From CAYMSA01 sp964392965 (GTDB lineage Bacteria; Actinomycetota; Coriobacteriia; Anaerosomatales; Anaerosomataceae), in contig CAYMSA010000018.1 of the NCBI GenBank assembly GCA_964392965.1, forward strand, positions 1-26,326: a stretch of DNA of 26,326 nucleotides, read 5' to 3'. A program made the position numbers and the translations under genes. Below are positions 15,319-23,169 of this stretch, one piece after another. Position 1 is the stretch's first letter, and every line of letters begins with the position of its first letter. Below the pieces are notes generated by a model, which had not been told where the DNA came from, ran no database searches, and worked only from the letters and a program-made list of their open reading frames with translations.

Positions 15319-15347
15319 ATGCTAGCACACGGACCGTTCAGGGTAAA
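15319..15347 (-). promoter_or_regulatory. Promoter of rpmB
   Basis: On the minus strand TTTACC (15347-15342), a 17-base spacer and TAGCAT (15324-15319) form a promoter; TG one base before the -10 makes it an extended type (TGCTAGCAT). It would start near 15312, leaving a leader of about 60 bases before the rpmB ATG. Confidence 0.65.
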
Positions 15348-15415
15348 GGGCGCTCAGACGAGGCTGTTCGGAGTGCGACAGCCGCAGAGGGCGCGGAGCG
15401 AAGCGATGATTTCGG

Positions 15416-15421
15416 TATACT
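15416..15421 (+). promoter_or_regulatory. -10 box of the asp23-fakA transcript
   Basis: TATACT at 15416-15421 would start transcription near 15428. AGGAGG (15461-15466) then serves the ATG at 15474. The -35 region is GC-rich and unmatched. This promoter diverges from the rpmB promoter. Confidence 0.5.
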
Positions 15422-15473
15422 ACGGGAGCGTCTCGGGCAGATCCGGACATGTGAGTCATGAGGAGGTACTTCG

Positions 15474-15839
15474 ATGGCGGAACAGGTAGCCGGTACCGTC
15501 ACGATCGCGAACGACGTTCTCGCGGACATCGTGGGCTTCACCGCGCTTGAGGGCTACGGTGTCGTCGGGATGGCGAGCCCGTCCCTGCGCGACGGCGTCG
15601 CACAGTTGCTCTCTCGCGATCGCCTGCGCAAGGGCGTGCTTATCACCAATACTGACGAACGCAGCGTGGAGGTCGATCTCTACGTCGTCATCGAATACGG
15701 GACGAATCTCACGCAGGTATCGCGGAACCTGGCCTCGGCCGTGCGCCATGCCCTGACGCACAACGCCGTCGTCCAGGTGGGCGAGGTGCGAGTGCACGTC
15801 CAGGGCGTGAAGGTCAGGAAGAAATCGGAGAACTCATGA
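15474..15839 (+). CDS. Asp23/Gls24 family protein (YloU-like)
   Basis: A small 121-residue protein of the Asp23 (DUF322) family, reading VAGTVTIANDVLADIVGFTA near the start, then GVVGMASPS and a VEVDLYVVIEYGTNL strand typical of the family. The lysine-rich tail (VKVRKKSENS) is common. Members are linked to envelope stress and alkaline tolerance, and the exact molecular role is unknown. The gene overlaps fakA by ATGA, and the B. subtilis homologues yloU-yloV have the same order, suggesting a role connected to fatty acid kinase. AGGAGG precedes the ATG. Confidence 0.9.
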   Translation: MAEQVAGTVTIANDVLADIVGFTALEGYGVVGMASPSLRDGVAQLLSRDRLRKGVLITNTDERSVEVDLYVVIEYGTNLTQVSRNLASAVRHALTHNAVVQVGEVRVHVQGVKVRKKSENS

Positions 15840-17449
15840 CGGTCAACGAACGTTCGAAGGGCGCAGCCCTGTTCAATGCGGCCGCCGCGGCGCTGAAGGC
15901 GCGCGTCGAGGAGATCAACCGTCTGAACGTGTTCCCGGTCCCCGATGGTGACACCGGCACGAACATGTCGCTCACCCTCGATGCCGTCGCCTCGGATCTC
16001 GCGCGTCTTCCCGAGGGTGCAGGCATCACCGAGGTGTGCCAGGCCATCACGCACGGTTCGCTCATGGGTGCGCGCGGCAACTCGGGGGTCATCCTCAGTC
16101 AGATGCTCCGCGGCCTGTGCGAAGTGGCCGGGCGGGCGGACCGTATGACACAGGACACTATCGCAGCCGCTCTCGACCGGAGCGTCACGGTCGCGTTTCA
16201 GGCGGTCCGCAAGCCGGTTGAAGGAACGATGCTCACGGTGCTGAAGGACGCGGCCACGGCAGCGCGCACCGCCGCTGGAAGTGGCATGGAGATGGACGAC
16301 TTCCTGGACTCGATCGTGGCGGCCGCCTTCGAGTCGGTGCGCCGCGGCCCTGAGCTGCTCCCGGTCCTGAAGGAGAACGGCGTGGTCGATGCCGGTGGAC
16401 TCGGCGTCGCCGTCCTCATGGAAGGCTTTGTGGCGGCGCTTGCTGGCCACGAACTCAGGACGTACGACATCTCTGTCGGCGAAGCTCCGATCAGTGTCGT
16501 CCCGGTCGACGATTGGGACGACGACGAGTATCTCTATTGCACCGAGTTCCTCCTGCACGGTGTCGAGGCCGATCGCTCGTTCATCCAGGACTTCATATCC
16601 TCACAGGGCGGCTCGGAGCTCGTCGTAGGGGACGAAGACACCTACAAGATCCATGTGCATACGGACGATCCCGGTGCCGTGCTCTCCTGGGCGACCGGTC
16701 TCGGTGAGGTCTCCGAGGTCCACGTGAACAACATGCGACGTCAGACCGCGTCGCGTGCCGAGGGACTCAAGGCCGGCGCGAAGGCTGCCCCCTCCAAGGC
16801 GGTCGGCTTCGTCGCCGTCGCGTCCGGTGCGGGGATGGAGGAGCTCCTGCGAAGCCTCGGCGTGGACGTCGTCGTGAGCGGCGGACAGACGATGAATCCG
16901 TCGACGGCGCAGCTTCTCGAAGCCGCCGAGCAGGTCGATGCCGCCTCTGTGGTCATACTGCCGAACAACCGCAACATCGTGATGGCGGCACAGCAGGTAA
17001 TCGGCGTCGCCAGCCGTCCGGTCGCAGTCGTCCCGACGACGGCCGTGCCGCAGGCGTTCGCCGCACTCCTCGCCTACGACGGTTCTGACGACCTTGAGCA
17101 CGTCGCCGCCATCATGCACGAAGCGGCCGCCACCGTCCGCGCGGCGGAGGTCACGACGGCGATCAAGGACTCGAAGGGGAAGACCGGCGACATCAAGGCG
17201 GGCGAGGTCATCGGCATCATCGACCATGAGATCGAGGTCGTGGGCACCGACGTGTCGGATGTCTCCTCCGAGGTGCTGCGCCTCATCGCTGACGACGGTG
17301 AGACGATCACCGTGCTCGCCGGCGAGGACTTCGACGACGCGTCGCTCGATGCGCTCGTGGCTCGTCTCGCCGAGGACTATCCCGACTTCGAGATCGAGGG
17401 CCACCGTGGCGACCAGCCCGTATATTCGGTCATCCTCTCGGTGGAGTAG
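15836..17449 (+). CDS. fakA: Fatty acid kinase catalytic subunit FakA (DAK2/YloV family)
   Basis: Phosphorylates fatty acids carried by FakB (DegV) proteins, producing acyl-phosphate for phospholipid synthesis. It has 537 residues. The N-terminal DhaL-like nucleotide domain (about 1-200) carries the magnesium loop VPDGDTGTNM (35-44; D37, D39) and GARGNSGVI (78-86). The middle domain keeps C235 in YCTEF and H273/H275 in HVHTDDPG, likely zinc ligands by comparison with FakA. The C-terminal domain (about 310-537) resembles FakB folds. Translationally coupled to asp23. The next gene encodes a DegV protein, its likely partner. Confidence 0.94.
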   Translation: MTVNERSKGAALFNAAAAALKARVEEINRLNVFPVPDGDTGTNMSLTLDAVASDLARLPEGAGITEVCQAITHGSLMGARGNSGVILSQMLRGLCEVAGRADRMTQDTIAAALDRSVTVAFQAVRKPVEGTMLTVLKDAATAARTAAGSGMEMDDFLDSIVAAAFESVRRGPELLPVLKENGVVDAGGLGVAVLMEGFVAALAGHELRTYDISVGEAPISVVPVDDWDDDEYLYCTEFLLHGVEADRSFIQDFISSQGGSELVVGDEDTYKIHVHTDDPGAVLSWATGLGEVSEVHVNNMRRQTASRAEGLKAGAKAAPSKAVGFVAVASGAGMEELLRSLGVDVVVSGGQTMNPSTAQLLEAAEQVDAASVVILPNNRNIVMAAQQVIGVASRPVAVVPTTAVPQAFAALLAYDGSDDLEHVAAIMHEAAATVRAAEVTTAIKDSKGKTGDIKAGEVIGIIDHEIEVVGTDVSDVSSEVLRLIADDGETITVLAGEDFDDASLDALVARLAEDYPDFEIEGHRGDQPVYSVILSVE

Positions 17450-17552
17450 GGTACAACCGCAGTGTGGAGGCGCCCTGCCCGATGATGGCGGGTGCCCGGT
17501 AACGAGCGTGACGTGAGAGTCCGGACATCGCCCTCTGTCGAAAGGATGATCC

Positions 17553-18404
17553 ATGAGCAAGGTCGGGATCGTATGTGACAGTACGTGTGACCTCGGACCC
17601 CGCTGGCTCGAGGAGCACGGTGTCGTGATGGTTCCGCTGCGCGTGACCATCGGTGACACCACCTACCTTGACTGGATCGATCTCGAACCGTCGGCATTCT
17701 TCGATCTGCTGAAGACCTCGCCCGTCCTCCCCAAGACCTCCCAGCCGTCGCCCGCGGACTTCACGCGTGCCTATGAGGGGCTCGCAGCGGCCGGCTGCAC
17801 CGAGATCGTCTCTGTCCACCTGTCGACGCGACTCTCGGGCACCGTCGAGTCGGCATCCATCGCGGCGAGCACATCGCCCGTTCCCGTACGCCTTGTCGAT
17901 ACGCTGTCCGTCAACGCGGGCGTGGCGCTTCCGATCATCGCGGCCATCGAGGCGCGTGACCGGGGCGGGGACGCTGATGCCGTCGAGGCAGCGGCCCGTC
18001 ATGTGGCGGAGAACGGACGCCTGTTCTTCGCGCTCGAGACGATGGAGTACCTGGTCAAGGGCGGACGGGTGGGGAAGGCCCAGGGTGTGGCCGGTTCGTT
18101 GCTCAAGATCCGTCCTGTCCTCACGGTCGACCCCGAGGGCGTCATCGCGGCATACAAGAAGTGCAAGGGCACCGGTAAGGCCGTGGCGGAACTCGCCAAC
18201 ACGGTCATCGACGCCGCCCGCGCACGTCCCGTGAAGGCGGCGCTTCTCCACGCGCAGGCGCCCGATCTCGTGGAGGAGATCCGATCGGCGATAGCCGTCG
18301 CGGGAGTCCCGTGCGAGATCGTCACGGTACTCACCGTCGGAGCGGTGATCGGCACGTATTCCGGCCCGAGGGCCGTGGGCGTGGCGTTCTATCCCGTTCC
18401 CTAG
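17553..18404 (+). CDS. DegV family fatty-acid-binding protein (FakB-like)
   Basis: Binds one fatty acid and presents it to FakA. It has 283 residues. DegV marks: VCDSTCDL (7-14), KTSQPSP (61-67), HLSTRLSGT (89-97) and MEYLVKGGRVGK (164-175), keeping the carboxylate-region arginine R172. The C-terminal motif, usually GTHTGPG, reads GTYSGPR (267-273). The His that in FakB helps hold the fatty acid carboxylate is Tyr269, so ligand handling may differ. The start at 17553 follows GAAAGGATG. The 103-base gap after fakA contains a modest hairpin (CCTGCC pairing with GGCGGG near 17485-17505) and no promoter I can name. Next to fakA, so probably its partner. Confidence 0.92.
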   Translation: MSKVGIVCDSTCDLGPRWLEEHGVVMVPLRVTIGDTTYLDWIDLEPSAFFDLLKTSPVLPKTSQPSPADFTRAYEGLAAAGCTEIVSVHLSTRLSGTVESASIAASTSPVPVRLVDTLSVNAGVALPIIAAIEARDRGGDADAVEAAARHVAENGRLFFALETMEYLVKGGRVGKAQGVAGSLLKIRPVLTVDPEGVIAAYKKCKGTGKAVAELANTVIDAARARPVKAALLHAQAPDLVEEIRSAIAVAGVPCEIVTVLTVGAVIGTYSGPRAVGVAFYPVP

Positions 18405-18408
18405 TCTG

Positions 18409-20520
18409 GTGACCGTGTCCGAGGCGTCTGTCTCCGCGCGCGCGCAGGCCGCCGCACGACTGCGTGCTCCGGTCGCCTCGGTGCGTCACGTCGACAGGCA
18501 ACGTGCCGCGCTTCTCGGCCGACTTGGGATCGCCACGGTGGAGGACCTCGTCCGGCACTACCCGTTCCGGTACCTCGACCTGCGTAACACCGCCGATCTG
18601 CGGTCGGTAAAACCGGGGACGGATGCGACTGTCGTGGGCCGAGTGCATGAGGTGAAGGTCAAACACCCGCGCCCTCGCCTGTCGATCACCGAGATCGCCA
18701 TCGTCGACGGCACCGGCGCTCTCGTGGGTGTCTGGTTCAACCAGCCATACATCGCCCAGCGCGTGCAGGTGGGCGAGCGCATCGCGCTGGCGGGTCCGGT
18801 GACCTTCGACTTCGGCCTCAAGCAGATGCGTGCACCGTTCCTCGAGGCGCTACCTGAAGACGACGGCCCCACCATTGCGCGGATCGTGCCCGTGCACCGG
18901 GTGACCGAGGGGCTCAGCACCAACTGGATGCGCAGGCTCGTGGCTACGGCCCTCGATTCAGTGCGAGAGGTGCCCGATCCGCTGCCGGTCTCCCTGCGGA
19001 CGAAGCACGGCCTCATCCCACTGGCCGGCGCTCTCGATGCCATCCATCGTCCGGCCTCTGAGTACGAGCTCGAGGAGGCGCGCCGTCGCCTCGCGTACGA
19101 CGAACTCCTCGCGATCGAGCTGGTCGTGGCCTCGCGCCGCCACAGGACATCGCTCGCCCCGGGGGCACAGCCGCACGTCACCGACGGCGCGGCGCTCGGC
19201 CGGCTGCGTGCGGCGCTCCCCTACGAGCTCACCGGCGACCAACGGCGGGCGGTCGCTGAGATACTCGGCGACATGTCGTCATCGCGATGCATGAACCGGC
19301 TGCTCCTGGGCGACGTGGGCACCGGCAAGACGGTCGTGGCCGCCCACGCGCTTGCGGCGTGCGCGGACTCGGGTACTCAGGCGGCGATGATGGCGCCCAC
19401 GGAGGTGCTCGCCATGCAGTACGCCTCGGCCGTGGGCACGCTGCTCGATGCAGCCGGCATCTCGTGGGCGCTCCTCACCGGCTCGACGTCTGCCGCCGAG
19501 CGGAAGCGGGTCCTCTCGGGTCTTGCGGACGGGGCGATCACCGTCGTGTTCGGGACGCACGCGCTCATACAGGGGGACGTGGTGTACCGGCGCCTCTCGC
19601 TCGCCATCATCGACGAGCAGCATCGCTTCGGCGTTGAGCAACGGCTCGCCCTGCGCGGGAAGGGAGAGCGGCTCGACCTGCTCGTCATGACCGCCACACC
19701 CATCCCGCGCAGTCTCGCGCTCACCGTGTACGGCGACCTCGACACCACGTATCTCCGATCGCGCCCGGGCGGGCGCGATCGCCTGAACGTCACGACCGAA
19801 CTCGTCAACCGCTCGGGCCGTGGGCGTGCGTACGACGCGGTACGCGCGGCGGTGGCGGCGGGTGAGCAGGCGTACGTGGTGTGCGCTCTCGTGGAGGAGA
19901 GCGAGGCGAGCGACGCGAAGGCGGCGACTGCCGAGGCGCGTCGGCTGCGTCACCAGGTGTTTCCCGAGCTACGCGTGGGACTCCTCACGGGTCAGATGGC
20001 GTCTCGTGAGAAGGTGAAGGCAATGGATGAGTTCCGCGCTGGAACGGTTGACGTGCTGGTGGCGACGACCGTCATCGAGGTGGGCGTCGATGTCCCACGC
20101 GCGACCGTCATGATCATCGAGAACGCCGAGCGCTTCGGTCTGGCGCAGCTCCATCAGCTGCGGGGCAGGGTGGGGCGAGGAGAGCGCCCGGGGCGGGTCT
20201 TCCTCGTGAGCGACGCTCGCACCGAGAGCGCGCGCGCCCGCCTCGACGCGCTCGTGGCGCTCGACGACGGTTTCGAGCTCGCCGAGTACGACCTGCGGCT
20301 GCGGGGGGAGGGCGATGTGCTCGGTGAGCGCCAGAGCGGGATTCCCGGCTTGAGAATCGCCTCCCTCACCGGGGATCAGGACCTCCTCGAGGCCGCCTGC
20401 GCGGACGCGCGGGAGCTCGTCGCCGACGACCCGGACCTTGCGGGGCCGATGCTCGCGCCGCTGAGGGAGTCGGTCGAGCGCGCTGCGGGAAGCGTCTGGG
20501 GGTGGACGTCGAGTGGCTGA
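18409..20520 (+). CDS. recG: ATP-dependent DNA helicase RecG
   Basis: Remodels stalled replication forks and Holliday junctions. It has 703 residues, close to E. coli RecG. The N-terminal wedge/OB domain (about 25-200) includes YPFRYLDLRN. Walker A is GDVGTGKT (301-308), the DEQH box is 402-405, and the C-terminal motifs include TTVIEVGVDVP and LHQLRGRVGRG. The C-terminal RecG tail with LRLRGEGDVLG is present. The GTG at 18409 lies four bases after the degV stop with no evident ribosome site; a GTG two codons later is an alternative. In B. subtilis recG also sits downstream of yloU/yloV. Confidence 0.96.
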   Translation: MTVSEASVSARAQAAARLRAPVASVRHVDRQRAALLGRLGIATVEDLVRHYPFRYLDLRNTADLRSVKPGTDATVVGRVHEVKVKHPRPRLSITEIAIVDGTGALVGVWFNQPYIAQRVQVGERIALAGPVTFDFGLKQMRAPFLEALPEDDGPTIARIVPVHRVTEGLSTNWMRRLVATALDSVREVPDPLPVSLRTKHGLIPLAGALDAIHRPASEYELEEARRRLAYDELLAIELVVASRRHRTSLAPGAQPHVTDGAALGRLRAALPYELTGDQRRAVAEILGDMSSSRCMNRLLLGDVGTGKTVVAAHALAACADSGTQAAMMAPTEVLAMQYASAVGTLLDAAGISWALLTGSTSAAERKRVLSGLADGAITVVFGTHALIQGDVVYRRLSLAIIDEQHRFGVEQRLALRGKGERLDLLVMTATPIPRSLALTVYGDLDTTYLRSRPGGRDRLNVTTELVNRSGRGRAYDAVRAAVAAGEQAYVVCALVEESEASDAKAATAEARRLRHQVFPELRVGLLTGQMASREKVKAMDEFRAGTVDVLVATTVIEVGVDVPRATVMIIENAERFGLAQLHQLRGRVGRGERPGRVFLVSDARTESARARLDALVALDDGFELAEYDLRLRGEGDVLGERQSGIPGLRIASLTGDQDLLEAACADARELVADDPDLAGPMLAPLRESVERAAGSVWGWTSSG

Positions 20521-20565
20521 GGGGACACCGTCCTGTGGGCGGATACGGCGGAGGGGTAGTCTGGC

Positions 20566-21129
20566 GTGAGGATCATCGCGGGACAGTGGAAAGGGCGCCC
20601 GATCACGGCTCCCAGTGGCGCGGCCACCCGGCCGACGACCGACCGTGTCCGTGAAGCGGTCTTCTCCGTCATCTACTCGATGCTCGGTCCGCTCGACGGT
20701 CTGCGCGTCGCCGACCTCTTCGCGGGCAGCGGGGCACTGGGCCTTGAGGCGCTGTCGCGAGGTGCCGATTCGGTGACGTTCGTGGAGCGCGAGCATGCGG
20801 CAGTCAAGGTGCTGCGCTCGAACATCGAGGCACTGGGTGCGCGTCCGTCGGCGCGCATCGTATCGGGGGATGCGATGTCGGGTGCCGTCCTCGGCAGACT
20901 GGAGGGGCCGTTCTCGTTGCTCTTTTGCGACCCTCCTTATAGGATAGATGCGGCCGAGGTGGTCCAGGTTCTGGTAGACCTGGCCGAGGGTGGCGGAATC
21001 GCTTCAGGGGCGCTTGTCGTCTACGAGCATGCGGCCGGTGTCGCGGTGCCCTGGCGGCAGGGTTTCTCGGAAGTGGCTGCGAAGCGGTATGGCGACACGG
21101 CGGTCTCGTTCGCGATCTACGAGGAGTGA
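20566..21129 (+). CDS. rsmD: 16S rRNA (guanine-966-N2) methyltransferase
   Basis: Methylates G966 of 16S rRNA with SAM. It has 187 residues. The N-terminus MRIIAGQWKGR and TRPTTDRVREAVF are typical. The SAM loop is DLFAGSGALGLEA (50-62) and the catalytic DPPY motif is at 122-125. The start is GTG at 20566 with GGAGGGG about ten bases upstream. The next gene is coaD, a very common partner of rsmD in bacteria. Confidence 0.95.
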   Translation: MRIIAGQWKGRPITAPSGAATRPTTDRVREAVFSVIYSMLGPLDGLRVADLFAGSGALGLEALSRGADSVTFVEREHAAVKVLRSNIEALGARPSARIVSGDAMSGAVLGRLEGPFSLLFCDPPYRIDAAEVVQVLVDLAEGGGIASGALVVYEHAAGVAVPWRQGFSEVAAKRYGDTAVSFAIYEE

Positions 21130-21141
21130 GGGCTGGCATTG

Positions 21142-21630
21142 ATGAAGGCGGTCTGTCCCGGCACCTTCGACCCGGTGACCAACGGTCATCTCGATGTCAT
21201 CACCCGTGCCTCCCGTCTCTTCGACGAGGTGATCGTCGGCGTCGCGCTGAACCCCGACAAACGGGGCGGCCCGCTCTTCTCGATCGAGGAGCGCATGGGC
21301 TTCGTGCGCGACGCAGTTGTACACCTTGGCAACGTCCGGGTTCATCCGTTCGACTCACTTCTTGTAGAATTCGCAGAGGCGATGGGTGCGCGGGTCATCA
21401 TCAAGGGCTTGCGCGCCGTGACGGACTTCGAACATGAGTTCCAGATGGCGCAGATCAACTACCGTCTGGACAGCACGATCGAGACGATGTTCGTCATGTC
21501 CATCCCTGAGTACGCGTACTTGAGTTCTTCGGCGGTGAAAGAGATCGTCAGTCACGGCGGTACGGTCAAGGGGCTCGTGCCAGACGCGGTAGGTGAGGCG
21601 CTCGCCTCACGACTGAAGCAGTCCCACTAG
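21142..21630 (+). CDS. coaD: Phosphopantetheine adenylyltransferase
   Basis: Catalyses the penultimate step of coenzyme A synthesis: ATP plus 4'-phosphopantetheine gives dephospho-CoA. It has 162 residues, a normal length. The nucleotidyltransferase motif is PGTFDPVTNGH (6-16; TxGH class), with IIKGLRAVTDFEHEFQMA and the late EYAYLSSSAVKEI also typical. The ATG at 21142 is preferred over a TTG one codon upstream; a purine-rich GAGGG lies about nine bases before it. CoA feeds acyl carrier protein and fatty acid synthesis, fitting the lipid genes nearby. Confidence 0.96.
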   Translation: MKAVCPGTFDPVTNGHLDVITRASRLFDEVIVGVALNPDKRGGPLFSIEERMGFVRDAVVHLGNVRVHPFDSLLVEFAEAMGARVIIKGLRAVTDFEHEFQMAQINYRLDSTIETMFVMSIPEYAYLSSSAVKEIVSHGGTVKGLVPDAVGEALASRLKQSH

Positions 21631-21640
21631 GGAGGTACGC

Positions 21641-22102
21641 ATGGATATCTTGGCGCTCATCGATCGCATCGAGGAACTCATCGACACGGGCAAGAACGTC
21701 CCGTTGTCCTCGAACAAGATGGTCGACCCGGACAAGATCTACGAGCTCATCGATGAGATCAGGGCGCAGTTCCCGGACGAACTCAAGCAGGCGCGGTGGA
21801 TCGTCAAGGAGCGCCAGGAGATGATCGAGGAGGCCGAGCGCGAAGCCAACCGCATCCTGGAGGACGCGAAGAGTCGCGCCGACCAGATCGCTGCCGAGCA
21901 GGAGATCGTGAAGCTCGCCGAGCAGCAGGCCGCTGACATCCTCGACAACGCGCGCAATCGCGAGCGGGAGATTCGTCTCGGTGCCGAGGACTATGCCGAT
22001 GAGATGCTTGCCAACCTCGAGGTGAACCTCGGCAAGTTGCTCACCGCCGTGCAGCGCGGTCGCGACCGCCTGCAGGGCAAAGTCGGGCAGCGCGAAGTCT
22101 GA
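21641..22102 (+). CDS. Coiled-coil protein, SepIVA/DivIVA-like by position
   Basis: A 153-residue, highly charged, almost wholly alpha-helical protein. Residues about 45-120 read as a continuous coiled coil (QARWIVKERQEMIEEAEREA and following), like DivIVA or an ATP-synthase b-subunit stalk. There is no signal peptide or membrane helix. GGGAGGT precedes the ATG. The gene lies between coaD and a DUF177 gene. In mycobacteria the septation protein SepIVA (Rv2927c) sits beside the DUF177 gene Rv2926c, so a cell-division scaffold role is a reasonable inference from context. Automatic annotation may call it ATP synthase subunit B; nothing else of that complex is here. Confidence 0.8.
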   Translation: MDILALIDRIEELIDTGKNVPLSSNKMVDPDKIYELIDEIRAQFPDELKQARWIVKERQEMIEEAEREANRILEDAKSRADQIAAEQEIVKLAEQQAADILDNARNREREIRLGAEDYADEMLANLEVNLGKLLTAVQRGRDRLQGKVGQREV

Positions 22103-22638
22103 TGGAACGACCATCACTTCTGATCGATGTGTTCTCGATTATCGAGGACCTCGGTCAGACCATCGAGGTCGATACGCGGGTGACGCTTCCGACGCTCGTC
22201 GTCGGCTCCGAGGAGTTCGTTCCCGTCGAGGACGCTGCGCTGGAGGGCACGCTCACCAACACGGGGGCGGGCATCGTGTTCGCCGGAAGGCTTTCCGTCG
22301 AGCTCCATGCGGTGTGCTCCCGGTGCCTGCGTGAGTTCGTGTTGCCGGTGACCGTAGAGGTCGACGGGTTCTACGTGGCGCATGGACACGAGGAGGATCT
22401 CCCCGAGGAGCAGGAGGTCGGCTTCGTCGAGAGCGGCTCGGTGGACGTCATGGACGCTGTACTGTCGGCGCTGACACTCGAGCTGCCGTTCGCGCCTGTC
22501 CATGACGAGGAGTGCAAGGGTATCTGCCCGACCTGCGGAGCCGATCTGAACGAGGGTCCGTGCGACTGCGCGCCTCCCCTCAAGGACTCGCCGTTCGCGG
22601 GGCTGAAAGAGCTCTTTCCCGACGGCGAGAGCGAGTAG
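22102..22638 (+). CDS. DUF177 (YceD-like) protein
   Basis: A 178-residue member of DUF177, the family often found directly before rpmF and linked to large-subunit ribosomal RNA/L32 biology. Zinc-ribbon-like cysteines are C72 and C75 (VCSRC), then C138, C142, C145, C154 and C156 in a late cluster CKGICPTCG...PCDC. The tail LKDSPFAGLKELF is a typical ending. The start codon overlaps the previous stop (TGATG), so translation is coupled. A hairpin follows the stop, and rpmF then has its own promoter. Confidence 0.9.
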   Translation: MERPSLLIDVFSIIEDLGQTIEVDTRVTLPTLVVGSEEFVPVEDAALEGTLTNTGAGIVFAGRLSVELHAVCSRCLREFVLPVTVEVDGFYVAHGHEEDLPEEQEVGFVESGSVDVMDAVLSALTLELPFAPVHDEECKGICPTCGADLNEGPCDCAPPLKDSPFAGLKELFPDGESE

Positions 22639-22662
22639 GACCCCTTCGGCTGAATCGGGTCC
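22638..22662 (+). terminator. Hairpin at the end of the DUF177 transcript
   Basis: GGACCC (22638-22643) pairs with GGGTCC (22657-22662), and TTC with GAA inside. No T-run follows. It could end or reduce the upstream transcript before the rpmF promoter, or protect the mRNA end. Confidence 0.4.
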
Positions 22663-22693
22663 GTGCTCATGCCATGCCAGGCGTCCTGCGCTC

Positions 22694-22724
22694 TTGTGTG
22701 TCCCACCGGCTCCTGTGGTAACAT
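22694..22724 (+). promoter_or_regulatory. Extended -10 promoter for rpmF and fatty acid genes
   Basis: TGGTAACAT (22716-22724) fits the extended -10 pattern TGnTAnnnT. A weak -35, TTGTGT (22694-22699), sits 19 bases upstream. Transcription would begin near 22731, leaving a leader of about 74 bases with AAGGGAG before rpmF. Confidence 0.6.
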
Positions 22725-22804
22725 ATCGCCTCGCGCCGGCGTAGAGCCGGACACCGAATGTACTGATGCCGCGATGTGCGGCTTGTGAAGGGAGCGTACG
22801 ACCG

Positions 22805-22981
22805 ATGGCGGTACCCAAGCAAAAGACGACGCGTGCGACACGCGATGCCCGTCGCGCGACCCATCATGTCGAAGCGCCGGCTCGCTCGATCTGCCCGCAG
22901 TGCCATCAGCCCAAGCTGCCCCATCGCGTGTGCATGGGATGCGGTTACTACGATGGCAAGGAGATCATCGACGTCGGCTGA
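22805..22981 (+). CDS. rpmF: 50S ribosomal protein L32, zinc-binding form
   Basis: A large-subunit ribosomal protein of 58 residues. MAVPKQKTTRATRDARRA is the classic L32 start, and C30, C33, C43 and C46 form the zinc ribbon (CPQC...CMGC). AAGGGAG lies about a dozen bases before the ATG. It leads the plsX-fabH-fabK-fabD cluster, the arrangement widely seen in bacteria (rpmF-plsX-fabH), which couples ribosome and membrane synthesis. Confidence 0.97.
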   Translation: MAVPKQKTTRATRDARRATHHVEAPARSICPQCHQPKLPHRVCMGCGYYDGKEIIDVG

Positions 22982-23064
22982 CCCTCAGCGGGGTGAGAGG
23001 GCGTGAACGTTCGCAACGACACGTGGGCGCACACCCTGGCCGCACGGTCGTCGGGCGTTCGTCG

Positions 23065-23104
23065 GAATGCCGCCAGCGGAGCGCGATGCGCCTGGGCGGC
23101 ATTC
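23065..23104 (+). other. Long hairpin between rpmF and plsX
   Basis: GAATGCCGCC (23065-23074) pairs perfectly with GGCGGCATTC (23095-23104). The loop region can fold again (GCGC at 23081-23084 with GCGC at 23088-23091). The bases after it are only mildly T-rich. It may be a partial terminator or processing stem that sets L32 higher than the lipid enzymes. Confidence 0.5.
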
Positions 23105-23130
23105 GTCGTTCATGCGACGGCCACGTCTGA

Positions 23131-23145
23131 CTGACGGCCCGTCAG
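23131..23145 (+). promoter_or_regulatory. Palindromic candidate operator before plsX
   Basis: CTGACGG, a central C, then CCGTCAG form a perfect 15-base palindrome 24 bases before the plsX ATG. Its size and place suit a dimeric repressor. It does not resemble the FapR site I know from Firmicutes. No regulator gene lies nearby in the window. Confidence 0.4.
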
Positions 23146-23169
23146 GGCGTACGCGGGATGGGAGCGGGT

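Noticed and set aside
18402..20568. TAGTCTGG followed closely by GTG at both the recG (18402) and rsmD (20557) starts, resembling a repeated start signal
   Set aside because: The two copies are only eight bases long, one includes a stop codon, and the spacing to GTG differs; most likely chance.
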